From positions 13,644-77,643 of the forward strand of contig JBJSXI010000059.1 of assembly GCA_046086305.1 (NCBI GenBank): DNA of 64,000 nucleotides. Direction: 5' to 3'. The position numbers and the translations under genes are program-made. Below the pieces are notes generated by a model. That model was given only the letters and a program-made list of their open reading frames with translations. It was not told the origin of the DNA and searched no databases. Numbering within the stretch: position 1 is the first letter of the stretch; each line of letters starts with the position of its first letter. The stretch comes from UBA668 sp046086305 (lineage in GTDB: Bacteria > Actinomycetota > Acidimicrobiia > Acidimicrobiales > Ilumatobacteraceae). Shown here in pieces: positions 51,954 to 60,460 of the stretch.

Positions 51954-53237
51954 TCAGGGCGCCGCGAGGCCGAGGAACGTGGCGCTCGCCACGACATTGG
52001 CACCCGCAGCGCGTACGTCGGCGACCACGGCCTGGTCGTCGGTGACGACCACCACCGGTCGATCGACCGGGATCACCCCGACCTCGGCGCGGATGACATC
52101 GTCGGCGATCACACCCGGCGGCGAGAACGTCACCCGGACGAGCCGTCGGCCGCGGGTGTGCGCCCCCACCACGTCGGCCCCGTCGAACACGACGTGGATC
52201 GCCGTGCCCCATCTCACGGCGATCCGCTCGGCAGCGGCGAGGCAGGCCTCACGCTGATCGGCGAGCGTCCGCTCGGGCCACCCGAGTTTGGCCACGTTGT
52301 AGCCGTCGACGACGACCGTGACGCCCCGGTGGCGGATGACGTGTTCGGCTGCGGCAGCCGAGTCGGCGAGCAGCCCGCCGGGCACCGGGAGGGGACGGCG
52401 CGTCGCCGGTCGACGCGCCCGCCCGGTGGGCTGACCGCCGAGCGCTGCGGTCACCTCGGCGAGGAGTCGACGGGCTCGTTCGAGATCGACCGCCGACCCG
52501 TCGCGGCCACGCAGGTCGACGAGCGACGCGAGCGCGTGATCGCGCGCCGCCTCGGCCTCGCGTAGCCGTCGGGTGAGGTCGGCAAGACCGGTCTCGCGCG
52601 TGTCGATCTCGATCGGTTGGGCGTCGGCCACTGCGTTCGCGGGAGCCGTCCGCGACGCGCGCTGCGCGGCGCGCAGTCGTTGGCGTACCTCGTCGAGTTG
52701 ACCGCGCACCTTGACGAGTTCGGCGGACAGCGCCGCCTCGCGCGCGGCCGCCTCGACGAGTGCCCGGTCATGGAGTGCCTGAGCGTCGATGAGTTCACGT
52801 CGCACACGGGCGAGCGCGTCCTCTGCGCCGCGGCGGCGTCGTTCTTCGCGTCGCCCGGACATCTCCACGGTGCCCGAGTCGTCGAGGAACATGGCGATGT
52901 CGTCGTACCAGCCATCGGGTCGGGTGAGCCACAACAGACCGATCGGGTCGACGAGGTCACGCGTCGCACGCGCCGACACCTCGGCACGGAACTCCGGCTC
53001 CGATCCGAGGATCCGACGGATCTCGGCGAGAGACGCAGCCGTGAGCGAGCGCACCCGGGTGAACCGGCGGAGGGCCACCGGCACATCGAGGCTCGGACGC
53101 TGTCGCGCCCCGGCTGCAGCGACGGACACGGCGAACTCCAGCGCCGAGCGCAAGGCCTCGTCGGGAATGGACGTGTCGGACGGCCCCGTGGCGGACAGCC
53201 CTGGATCGGGCGGCGCGTCGTCGGGGATCTCCGGCAT
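51954..53237 (-). CDS. NYN (YacP-like) nuclease-domain protein
   Basis: 427 residues. N-terminal helical part (about 25-130), central Arg/Glu-rich coiled coil (about 140-280), and C-terminal NYN domain: VTVVVDGYNVAKLGWPER, IHVVFDGADVVGAHT, GVIADDVIRAEV and VVVVTDDQAVVADVRAAGA, with acidic residues typical of PIN-like RNases. Probably an RNA-processing or binding protein. ATG 53237 lies six bases after TACCCT. The LexA-like boxes between it and the exonuclease gene may control both. Confidence 0.88.
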   Translation of the reverse strand: MPEIPDDAPPDPGLSATGPSDTSIPDEALRSALEFAVSVAAAGARQRPSLDVPVALRRFTRVRSLTAASLAEIRRILGSEPEFRAEVSARATRDLVDPIGLLWLTRPDGWYDDIAMFLDDSGTVEMSGRREERRRRGAEDALARVRRELIDAQALHDRALVEAAAREAALSAELVKVRGQLDEVRQRLRAAQRASRTAPANAVADAQPIEIDTRETGLADLTRRLREAEAARDHALASLVDLRGRDGSAVDLERARRLLAEVTAALGGQPTGRARRPATRRPLPVPGGLLADSAAAAEHVIRHRGVTVVVDGYNVAKLGWPERTLADQREACLAAAERIAVRWGTAIHVVFDGADVVGAHTRGRRLVRVTFSPPGVIADDVIRAEVGVIPVDRPVVVVTDDQAVVADVRAAGANVVASATFLGLAAP

Positions 53238-53243
53238 CGCCTC

Positions 53244-53249
53244 AGGGTA
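53244..53249 (-). promoter_or_regulatory. -10 element of a leaderless promoter for the NYN gene
   Basis: TACCCT on the minus strand, six bases before ATG 53237. The LexA-like box at 53264-53275 lies in its -35 region. Confidence 0.55.
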
Positions 53250-53263
53250 CTCGCCGGCCCGCC

Positions 53264-53275
53264 GAACACCTGTTC
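53264..53275. promoter_or_regulatory. LexA-like SOS box 1 (divergent NYN / exonuclease region)
   Basis: GAACACCTGTTC, identical to the box before Nudix-dinB. It abuts the -35 (TTGACA) of the exonuclease gene on one side and lies near the -35 position of the NYN gene on the other. Confidence 0.75.
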
Positions 53276-53304
53276 TTGACACGAACGTCTGTTCGTGTTC
53301 GACT
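53276..53304 (+). promoter_or_regulatory. Promoter of the exonuclease/GIY-YIG gene (leaderless)
   Basis: Perfect -35 TTGACA (53276-53281), 17-base spacer, -10 TCGACT (53299-53304), then seven bases to GTG 53312. The second LexA-like box fills the spacer. Confidence 0.75.
53283..53294. promoter_or_regulatory. LexA-like SOS box 2 (inside the promoter spacer)
   Basis: GAACGTCTGTTC, with arms extended to ACGAAC and GTTCGT (53281-53296). A repressor here would cover the promoter between -35 and -10. Confidence 0.8.
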
Positions 53305-53311
53305 GCCCGCT

Positions 53312-54955
53312 GTGCATCTCGGCCAACGCACCCTCGACGACCTCGGCACGCCCCTCGCCGAGGTCACCTTCTGCGTCGTCGACCTCGAGACCACCGGTAC
53401 CGACCGAGGGGCGGATGCGATCACCGAGATCGGCATGGTGAAGGTGCGTGGTGGCGAGCTCCTCGGGACCTTGGCCACACTCGTCGACCCCGGCTGTGTC
53501 GTCCCACCGCAGATCACCCTGCTCACGGGGATCACCGATGCGATGCTCGTCGGCGCGCCGCGCATCGACGAACTCGTTCCCACCGTCGTCGAGTTCGTCG
53601 GCGACGCCGTGATCGTCGGCCACAACGTCTCGTTCGATCTCGGCTTTCTCAACACCGCACTGCGGCGCTGCGGACACGAACCGTTCGGGAACCGAGTGGT
53701 CGACACATTGCCGCTCGCGCGGCGCCTCGTGCGCGACGAGGTGCCGAACTGCCGACTCGGCACGCTCGTCGAGCACCTCCGCCTCCCCCATCGGCCCACC
53801 CACCGGGCACTCGACGACGCAGTGGCAACCACCGACCTGTTGCACCTGCTCCTCGAGCGTGCCGGCACACTCGGCGTCCTCGGTCTCGACGACCTGATGC
53901 ACCTCCCGACGATCGCCTCGCACCCGCAGGCCGGCAAGCTGGCGCTCACCGATCCGCTGCCGCGCAGTCCGGGGGTGTACCGGTTCGTCGATGCCACCGG
54001 GCAGCTCCTCTACGTCGGAAAGGCCACCAATCTGCGCCAGCGTGTGCGCAGCTACTTCGGCGGCGACGACCGACGCAAGGTCGGCGCGCTCTTGCGCCAG
54101 ACGCAGCGCATCGACCACACACCCACACCCGATGCCGTCAGCGCCGAAGTACTCGAGAGCCGCTACCTGCACGCAGCGCGTCCGCGATTCAACCGCGCCG
54201 GAACGACCTGGGAGCGGTCGTGCTACATCCGGCTGCCGATCGACGACCCGTGGCCCCGACTGATGATCGTCGCCGAGCCGACCCCGTCGGGTATCCACCT
54301 CGGGCCATTGCCGTCGCGTGCAGCGGCACGGACTGTCGTCGAAGCGATCCAGACGGCCTTGCCAATCCGACGATGCACGGCCAGACCCGGGCGTCGCGCC
54401 GGCACCTCACCGTGTCATGCCGCAGTGCTCGGTGTCGCGCTGTGTCCATGTCGCAGCGGCGTCGACCACACCGAGCACACGGCCGTCGTTGACAGGGTCG
54501 TCGCCGCACTGACCGACGATCCCTCGATCGTGTTGACACCGCTGTGGCAGCGCATCGAACGACTCGCTGTCGAACAGCGCTTCGAGGAGGCTGCGCTCGC
54601 GCGCGATCGTGCCCATGCTTTCGCCCAGGCGGTCGTCCGACAGCAACAGGCTGATCGTCTGCGCGCCGCGGGCGACATCGGGGTACGCATCCACGACACG
54701 GTGCTGCACATCGTCGACGGCGTGCTCGTGGGCTCGCAGGCCGATGGCGGACCACGGGTCACCTTCGAGCTCCCTGCCCCGGCCGTGCCACCAATGCCGG
54801 CACCTCTCCCCCGCGACGCGGCCGACGAGGTGCGCATCCTGTGCCGGGCGATCGAGCGGGCGAGCGACCATGCCCGGGTGGTGTGGAGTTCGGGCGGCTA
54901 TGCCCTGCCGCTGCGGCAGGTCACATCACCGACGAGACTCGATCTCGTCGCCTGA
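53312..54955 (+). CDS. DEDD exonuclease fused to UvrC-like GIY-YIG nuclease
   Basis: 547 residues. N-terminal DnaQ-like 3'-5' exonuclease of the DEDDh type: FCVVDLETTGTDRGADAITE (Asp 24, Glu 26), VIVGHNVSFDLGFLN and THRALDDAVATTDLL. Then a GIY-YIG domain (about 222-260: SPGVYRFVDATGQLLYVGKA, NLRQRVRSYF) and a UVR-like helix (RIERLAVEQRFEEAALARDR, about 413). The UvrC RNase H-like half is missing, as in Cho-type enzymes. Mycobacterial Rv2191 has the same fusion and also lies near trpD and pimB. Two LexA-like boxes at its promoter indicate DNA-damage induction. The start is GTG 53312, from promoter spacing. Confidence 0.93.
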   Translation: MHLGQRTLDDLGTPLAEVTFCVVDLETTGTDRGADAITEIGMVKVRGGELLGTLATLVDPGCVVPPQITLLTGITDAMLVGAPRIDELVPTVVEFVGDAVIVGHNVSFDLGFLNTALRRCGHEPFGNRVVDTLPLARRLVRDEVPNCRLGTLVEHLRLPHRPTHRALDDAVATTDLLHLLLERAGTLGVLGLDDLMHLPTIASHPQAGKLALTDPLPRSPGVYRFVDATGQLLYVGKATNLRQRVRSYFGGDDRRKVGALLRQTQRIDHTPTPDAVSAEVLESRYLHAARPRFNRAGTTWERSCYIRLPIDDPWPRLMIVAEPTPSGIHLGPLPSRAAARTVVEAIQTALPIRRCTARPGRRAGTSPCHAAVLGVALCPCRSGVDHTEHTAVVDRVVAALTDDPSIVLTPLWQRIERLAVEQRFEEAALARDRAHAFAQAVVRQQQADRLRAAGDIGVRIHDTVLHIVDGVLVGSQADGGPRVTFELPAPAVPPMPAPLPRDAADEVRILCRAIERASDHARVVWSSGGYALPLRQVTSPTRLDLVA

Positions 54956-54961
54956 TCCCGG

Positions 54962-55792
54962 TCAGCCCGGCTCGATCGTGGCGCCACCGTGGTCGATGCG
55001 TAGCACCTTCACATGCCCGTCGTCGGGGAGCGCGGCAGCGAGTCGTTCGGCATCGTCGACCGCGCACATCGCCGCGACCGTCGGGCCCGAACCGCTCAAC
55101 CACGCCGCCCACGCGCCACTGTCGAGCGCCGTCTCGAGGGCCCTGCGGGACGGTTCGGCGCCGGCGAGACGGAGATCCTGGTGCAGACGGTCGCGGGTCG
55201 CCTCGCGCATCGAACCGGCATCCCCCGCCGCGAGCGCGGCGACGAGCATGGCCGTGTGGCCGAGGTTGAACACCACGTCGGCGAGCGGCACGGCACTCGG
55301 GAGTCGACCCCTCGACTCGTCGGTCGATGTGGTGAACGACGGCACCCACATCACCATCGCCGGATCGAAACCTAGTGGCACCCGTACGGCACGGCCGCCG
55401 GCCGCAGCAACCACACCGCCGTAGAGCGACGCGGCCGCATTGTCGGCATGTCCTTCGAGTTCGGTCGCGACCTCGAGCAGCTCGCCGAGCGCGGCATCGA
55501 GCCGCTCCGGATCACTGCCGTGGGCCTGCGCATGCGCGACGACGAGACCTGCCACGCGTACGGCGCCGCTGAACCCCAGACCCCGCCCCATCGGGATCGG
55601 GCAGCGGAGCCACAGGTCGCCGGTGCCACCGTGACGCTCGAACGCAATGGCCGCAGGGTGCGTCGCCCCGACGACCTGCGCGCCGTCGGGCGGTGCGCCG
55701 AGGCCTGCCTCGGCGTGCAGGGTCAGCGCCATGCCGAGGGTGTCGAAACCGGGGCCGAGATTGGCCGAGGACGCGGGAACGCGCACGTGCAT
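54962..55792 (-). CDS. thrB: Homoserine kinase
   Basis: 276 residues; GHMP kinase. N-terminal VRVPASSANLGPGFDTLGMA is the ThrB-type start, ATP loop PMGRGLGFSGAVRVAG (usually GLGSSAA), then ELEGHADNAAASLYGG and C-terminal AWLSGSGPTVAAMCA. It phosphorylates homoserine in threonine synthesis. ATG 55792 shares one base with the trpD stop (TGATG). No thrC or hom is next to it. Confidence 0.93.
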   Translation of the reverse strand: MHVRVPASSANLGPGFDTLGMALTLHAEAGLGAPPDGAQVVGATHPAAIAFERHGGTGDLWLRCPIPMGRGLGFSGAVRVAGLVVAHAQAHGSDPERLDAALGELLEVATELEGHADNAAASLYGGVVAAAGGRAVRVPLGFDPAMVMWVPSFTTSTDESRGRLPSAVPLADVVFNLGHTAMLVAALAAGDAGSMREATRDRLHQDLRLAGAEPSRRALETALDSGAWAAWLSGSGPTVAAMCAVDDAERLAAALPDDGHVKVLRIDHGGATIEPG

Positions 55793-56850
55793 CAGCGGCC
55801 GAGCTCCTCGGCGGCACGCTGCGACACGTCGACGAGTTGGGCGAGCGTCGCTGATGCGGCACCGCTGTCGATGGCCTGCGCCGCACGATCGATCCCGGTC
55901 GCGATGTCGGGTGCGGTACCGGCAACGACGAGCGCCGCACCCGCATTGAGGACGACGATGTTGCGGTGCGCCCCGTGCTCGCCGGACAACACAGCGCGCA
56001 CCACCGCCGCATTCACGTCGGGTGGACCACCGACCAACTCGTCGACGATCGCCGGGGCGAGGCCGAGCTCGACGGGATCGACCGTGAAGTGGCGAACGAC
56101 GTCGTCGTCGAGGGCCAGCACGGTGGATGTACCGGTGGTCGTCAACTCGTCGAGGCCATTGCCGTGCACCACCCAGGCGCGCCGTGAGCCGTGGAGGCGC
56201 AGCGATGCCAGCATCCGCTCGGCGACCGCAGGGTTCGCGACTCCGATGAGCTGACGACGGACGCGTCCGGGGTTCGCCATCGGACCGAGCAGGTTGAACA
56301 CGGTGGGGATACCGATCTCGCGCCGACTCGGCGCAGCAAAGCGGAAGGCGGGATGGAATCGCGGTGCGTGACAGAAACCGATCCCTGCCTGCTCGACGCA
56401 GCGCACCACACCCTCTGGCGGCAGGTCCACCGCGACCCCGAGTGCCTCGAGCACATCGGCTGTGCCGCACTGCGAACTCGCAGCCCGCGCACCGTGCTTG
56501 CACACCGGGACGCCGGTGCTCGCAACCACGATCGCGGCCATCGTGCTGACGTTGATGCTGTGGCTGCGGTCCCCGCCGGTGCCAACGATGTCGATCGCCC
56601 GCTCACGCACGTCGTCGGCCAGCGGAACGAGCGTCGCCGCGTCGAGCACCGCATCGAGGAGACCCGAGATCTCCTCGGGTGTCTCACCCTTGGCGCGCAG
56701 AGCCACCACGAACGCGATCAACTGCGCAGGCGTCGCATCACCCGCAAGGATGGTGGCCATGGCAGCGCGAGCGTGCGCCGCCGGGAGGTCGCGCCGCTCG
56801 AGGAGATCGGTGAGCAGCGCCGGCCAGCCGCCCAGGTCGTCGATGCTCAC
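55792..56850 (-). CDS. trpD: Anthranilate phosphoribosyltransferase
   Basis: 352 residues. PRPP-binding IDIVGTGGDRSHSINVSTMA, then VCKHGARAASSQCGTADVLE (KHGxRxxSS), FCHAPRFHPAF and IGIPTVFNLLGPMANPG. It transfers phosphoribose to anthranilate in tryptophan synthesis. GTG 56850 overlaps the whiB stop (GTGA). The rest of the trp pathway is elsewhere. Confidence 0.95.
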   Translation of the reverse strand: MSIDDLGGWPALLTDLLERRDLPAAHARAAMATILAGDATPAQLIAFVVALRAKGETPEEISGLLDAVLDAATLVPLADDVRERAIDIVGTGGDRSHSINVSTMAAIVVASTGVPVCKHGARAASSQCGTADVLEALGVAVDLPPEGVVRCVEQAGIGFCHAPRFHPAFRFAAPSRREIGIPTVFNLLGPMANPGRVRRQLIGVANPAVAERMLASLRLHGSRRAWVVHGNGLDELTTTGTSTVLALDDDVVRHFTVDPVELGLAPAIVDELVGGPPDVNAAVVRAVLSGEHGAHRNIVVLNAGAALVVAGTAPDIATGIDRAAQAIDSGAASATLAQLVDVSQRAAEELGR

Positions 56851-57086
56851 GCCGACCGACGGCGCTGGCGGATCATCCGGCGCCGCTCGCGCTCGGTGGC
56901 CCCACCCCACACCCCGGCCTTCTCACGGCTCGACAGGGCGTACTCGAGACAGGCGACCCTGACACCGCACTCGGCACACACGGCCTTCGCCTCCGGGGCG
57001 TCATCATCGTCGTCGGGGTAGAACACGGTGGGGTCGAGCCCTCGGCAGGCCCCCAACTGACGCCACTGGATCTCGTTGACCGACAC
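56847..57086 (-). CDS. whiB: WhiB-family iron-sulfur regulator
   Basis: 79 residues. Four cluster cysteines at 14, 37, 40 and 46 (GACRGLDPTVFYP; VCAECGVRVACLEYAL), the GVWGGATERERR turn, and a basic RMIRQRRRSA tail for DNA binding. WhiB proteins bind sigma factor region 4 and sense redox or NO. The subtype cannot be fixed. GTG 57086 is the only in-frame start near the conserved region. A TAGATT box about 55 bases upstream may be its promoter. Confidence 0.93.
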   Translation of the reverse strand: MSVNEIQWRQLGACRGLDPTVFYPDDDDDAPEAKAVCAECGVRVACLEYALSSREKAGVWGGATERERRRMIRQRRRSA

Positions 57087-57140
57087 GACTGACTGGCCCC
57101 CATTGCTGCGACCGGCGGTCCGACCCGCCCGACACTGCGC

Positions 57141-57146
57141 AATCTA
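57141..57146 (-). promoter_or_regulatory. Candidate -10 element for whiB-trpD-thrB
   Basis: TAGATT on the minus strand, implying a leader of about 50 bases before GTG 57086. No -35 is recognisable. Confidence 0.4.
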
Positions 57147-57244
57147 GGGTCGGGCGAACCGCCCGCGCCAGAGGCAAATCCGCCCGGAAATCCGGCCTCG
57201 GCCCCGTTTCGCCGATCGACCGAGCGGGCTTCGGCACCGATCCG

Positions 57245-57250
57245 TAGGAT
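57245..57250 (+). promoter_or_regulatory. -10 element of a leaderless promoter for glpD
   Basis: TAGGAT followed by seven bases and ATG 57258. An in-frame ATG at 57249 overlaps the -10 itself and is therefore unlikely to be used. Confidence 0.6.
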
Positions 57251-57257
57251 GCGTCAG

Positions 57258-58943
57258 ATGGGCGGTGCCGGCATTCAAGGTCCACGTCCGAGCGCCGACG
57301 AGCACGGGTTCGACCGGCGCCGGGCACTCGAGCGGCTCGGCGAAGAATCTTTCGACGTCCTGGTCGTCGGTGGTGGGATCACCGGTGTCGGTGTTGCGCT
57401 CGACGCTGCTGCGCGGGGCCTGCGCACCGCGCTCGTCGAACGCGACGACTTCGCGTCGGGCACGTCCTCACGTAGCTCGAAGTTGGTGCACGGCGGACTC
57501 CGCTATCTGCAGCAGGGCGAGATCGGCCTCGTGTACCAGGCGCTGCACGAACGTCAGCGTCTGCGCCGCAACGCACCGCATCTGGTGCGCGTCCTGCCGT
57601 TCATGATCCCCGTGCTCACCAACGACGGCGTGGTGTCGCGCCGCATCGCTCGTGCACTCGGGTCGGCGATGTGGATGTACGACCTCACCGGGGGTTGGCG
57701 GATCGGTCGCTTCCATCGTCGCCTTCGTCGTGACGCTGCGTTCGCCCACCTCCCGACGATGCCGCGTGAGCGACTCGCGTCAGCCTACCTCTACTACGAC
57801 GCCACCGTCGACGACGCGCGACTCGCGCTGACGGTCGCCCGCACGGCGGCGGACCACGGCGCTGTCGTCGCCAACCACTGCAAGGTGGTCGAACTGCACA
57901 AGGGCGACGACGGTCGCGTCTGCGGCGTCGACGTCGAGGCCGACGGTCGTCGCATCACCGTTCGCGCGTCGGTCGTCGTCAACGCCGCCGGCGTCTGGAG
58001 CGACGCAGTACGCGCCTTCGACGAGGGCCACGACCCCGACTCCATCCGTCCGGCCAAGGGTGTGCACATCACCGTGCCGTGGGACAAGGTGCGCAACGAC
58101 ATCGCCGTCGTGATCCCCGTACCTGGTGATCGACGCAGCCTCTTCGTCGTCCCGTGGGGACCGCGTCCTGATGGCACCTTCGAGGCGACCTACGTCGGGA
58201 CGACCGACACCGACCACCGCGGACCGCTCGACGATCCGGAGTGCACCGCCGACGACATCGACTATGTCCTGCGCGCGCTCAACGCCAGCATCACCACCGG
58301 TGTCACGGTCGACGACATCACCGGCGTGTGGGCCGGATTGCGACCGCTCGTCAAGTCGGCGTCATCGGGCCGCACGGCTGATCTCTCGCGACGTCATCGG
58401 GTTGCGCCTAGTCCGTCGGGCGTCATCACGGTCACCGGTGGGAAGTTGACGACCTATCGCGAGATGGCCGAGGACACCGTCGACGTGGTGGCCCGCCTGC
58501 TCGGGCGACGCGCCCGGTGCACCACGCGCCGGCTGCGCCTCATCGGCGCCGACGGGTTCGTCGAGCCTGCAGCCGGGGCCCTCGACGCCCATCTGGGTCG
58601 CCGATACGGCAGTCTCGCGACCGAGATCCGCGCCCTCGTCGCAGCGGACCCTGCGCTGGGCGAGCCGCTCGTCACCGGCCTCCCCTTCCTGCGTGCCGAG
58701 GCGGTGTACGCGGTGCGACACGAGATGGCTCGCACGCTCGACGACGTCCTCACCCGGCGGATCCCTGCACGCCAGTACCGACGGGCCGACGCTCGGGCCG
58801 CAGCGGAGTCCACGGCGCATCTCGTCGCCGCCGATCTCGGATGGGACGACGCGGAGATCGCCCGTCAGGTCGCCGACTTCGTCGCCCGGTGCGACGCCGA
58901 GACGGCGGCGGCACGATTCGCAACTTCGCCCACCACCCCATGA
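57258..58943 (+). CDS. glpD: FAD-dependent glycerol-3-phosphate dehydrogenase
   Basis: 561 residues. FAD-binding FDVLVVGGGITGVGVALDAA near residue 32, then RDDFASGTSSRSSKLVHGGL, RYLQQGEIGLVYQAL, VVNAAGVWSDAVRAF and VWAGLRPLVKS, with a C-terminal cap domain. It oxidises sn-glycerol-3-phosphate to DHAP at the membrane and passes electrons to quinone. It heads a four-gene operon and overlaps the next gene by ATGA. Confidence 0.95.
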   Translation: MGGAGIQGPRPSADEHGFDRRRALERLGEESFDVLVVGGGITGVGVALDAAARGLRTALVERDDFASGTSSRSSKLVHGGLRYLQQGEIGLVYQALHERQRLRRNAPHLVRVLPFMIPVLTNDGVVSRRIARALGSAMWMYDLTGGWRIGRFHRRLRRDAAFAHLPTMPRERLASAYLYYDATVDDARLALTVARTAADHGAVVANHCKVVELHKGDDGRVCGVDVEADGRRITVRASVVVNAAGVWSDAVRAFDEGHDPDSIRPAKGVHITVPWDKVRNDIAVVIPVPGDRRSLFVVPWGPRPDGTFEATYVGTTDTDHRGPLDDPECTADDIDYVLRALNASITTGVTVDDITGVWAGLRPLVKSASSGRTADLSRRHRVAPSPSGVITVTGGKLTTYREMAEDTVDVVARLLGRRARCTTRRLRLIGADGFVEPAAGALDAHLGRRYGSLATEIRALVAADPALGEPLVTGLPFLRAEAVYAVRHEMARTLDDVLTRRIPARQYRRADARAAAESTAHLVAADLGWDDAEIARQVADFVARCDAETAAARFATSPTTP

Positions 58944-60460
58944 TCAAACCCACACCGCCCATCGAACTGATGGGGGCGGGCTCCCGCTTCGGTGAGCCCG
59001 AGCCGCTCACTCCGGCGGCGCTCGGGGCGCTACGCGAGATCTGCGCAGTCCGCACCGATCTCCACGAGGTCGCCGAGGCGAGTCGCGACTGGTGGCCGCT
59101 CGCGATGCACTGGGCACTTGCCGGCGAGGTCGCCCGCCGGGCTGCCGTCGTCGTCACTCCCCACACCACCGACGAGGTCGCCGCAGTGATGCGCGTGTGC
59201 CACCGCGCCGGTATCGCCGTCACTGCGGCCGGTGGGCGGAGCAACGTCGTGGGTGCCACCGTGCCCCTACGCGGTGGCGTCGTGCTCGACCTGACCGGGC
59301 TGAGCGGTGTCGTCGACGTGGATGAGACATCTGGTGTGGTCGCCGTGCGCGCCGGCACGTTCGGTCCCGACCTCGAGGATCACCTCCGCGACCGCCACGG
59401 ACTCACCGTCGGTCATCGGCCGCAGAGCTTCGACATCTCGACGGTCGGTGGCTGGCTCGCGACACGTGGCGCCGGTCAGTACAGCACCCGCTACGGGAAG
59501 ATCGAGCATCTCGTCCACGGTCTCGAGGTGGTCCTCGCCGACGGGACGATCGTGCGAACCGGCGGCCATCCTGCGGCGGCGGATGGGCCGGATCTGACGC
59601 AGATGTTCGTCGGCAGCGAAGGCACTCTCGGCATCATCACGACCGCGTGGTTACGCGCCCGACCCGTTCCGCAGTACGAACGACGCCACGCCTACCGGCT
59701 CGTCGGATCGAACGCCTTCGACGCAGGACTCGATACCTGCCGGCGGATCCTGCGGCGTGGCGCGACGCCGGCAGTGCTCCGCCTGTACGACGAGACCGAG
59801 ACGGCACGGCTCGAGAGCAGCGACGATCCATCGTGTCTGTTGCTCGTGCTCGACGAGGGTGATCCGCTCCTCGTCGACGCCACTCTGACCATCGTCGAGG
59901 AGGAATGCGCGAGCGCAGTCGACCTCGGACCAGCACCCGTCGACCGGTGGGTCGAGCACCGCAACGACACCAGCGCGCTCCAGGCACTCACCCGCCGTGG
60001 ATTCGTCGTCGACACACTCGAGGTGTCGGGGTCGTGGTCGACGCTCGGCAGGATCACCACCGCGACGACTGCGGCGCTGCGCAGTGTCGCCCACTGCCGG
60101 GTCGCCAGCTGCCACCTGTCGCACAGCTACCTCGACGGGGCCTGTCTGTACTTCACGTTTGTCGCCATGCCCCCGCAGGACGAGATCGAGTCCACCTACA
60201 TCGCCCTGTGGGATGCCGGGCAGCGTGCAGCACTCGGTGCGGGTGCGGCGGTCTCTCATCACCACGGCCTCGGCCTGTCACGGGCCCGCTTCGCAGCCGA
60301 ACACCATGGTGCCGCCCATGCGGTGCACGGCGCGATCAAGGTGGCACTCGATCCGACCGGGATGCTCAATCCGGGCAAGATGGGATTGCCGAACTTGTCG
60401 GCACCACCGAGCTCGGCCGAACGGCCGAGTGGAGAGGAGACCACGTGGCCGCCAATGTGA
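58940..60460 (+). CDS. FAD-linked oxidase, alkyldihydroxyacetonephosphate-synthase-like
   Basis: 506 residues. FAD_binding_4 (VAO/PCMH) domain: VVTPHTTDEVAAVMRVCHRA, GIAVTAAGGRSNVVGATVPL, GWLATRGAGQYSTRYGKIEH and MFVGSEGTLGIITTAWL. The C-terminal cap has AVSHHHGLGLSRARF, resembling the His-rich active-site loop of alkyl-DHAP synthase, and ALDPTGMLNPGKMG. It could form or cleave ether-linked DHAP, or oxidise another polyol phosphate. Its place between glpD and an FGGY kinase supports a glycerol-derived substrate. ATG 58940 overlaps the glpD stop. Confidence 0.85.
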   Translation: MIKPTPPIELMGAGSRFGEPEPLTPAALGALREICAVRTDLHEVAEASRDWWPLAMHWALAGEVARRAAVVVTPHTTDEVAAVMRVCHRAGIAVTAAGGRSNVVGATVPLRGGVVLDLTGLSGVVDVDETSGVVAVRAGTFGPDLEDHLRDRHGLTVGHRPQSFDISTVGGWLATRGAGQYSTRYGKIEHLVHGLEVVLADGTIVRTGGHPAAADGPDLTQMFVGSEGTLGIITTAWLRARPVPQYERRHAYRLVGSNAFDAGLDTCRRILRRGATPAVLRLYDETETARLESSDDPSCLLLVLDEGDPLLVDATLTIVEEECASAVDLGPAPVDRWVEHRNDTSALQALTRRGFVVDTLEVSGSWSTLGRITTATTAALRSVAHCRVASCHLSHSYLDGACLYFTFVAMPPQDEIESTYIALWDAGQRAALGAGAAVSHHHGLGLSRARFAAEHHGAAHAVHGAIKVALDPTGMLNPGKMGLPNLSAPPSSAERPSGEETTWPPM

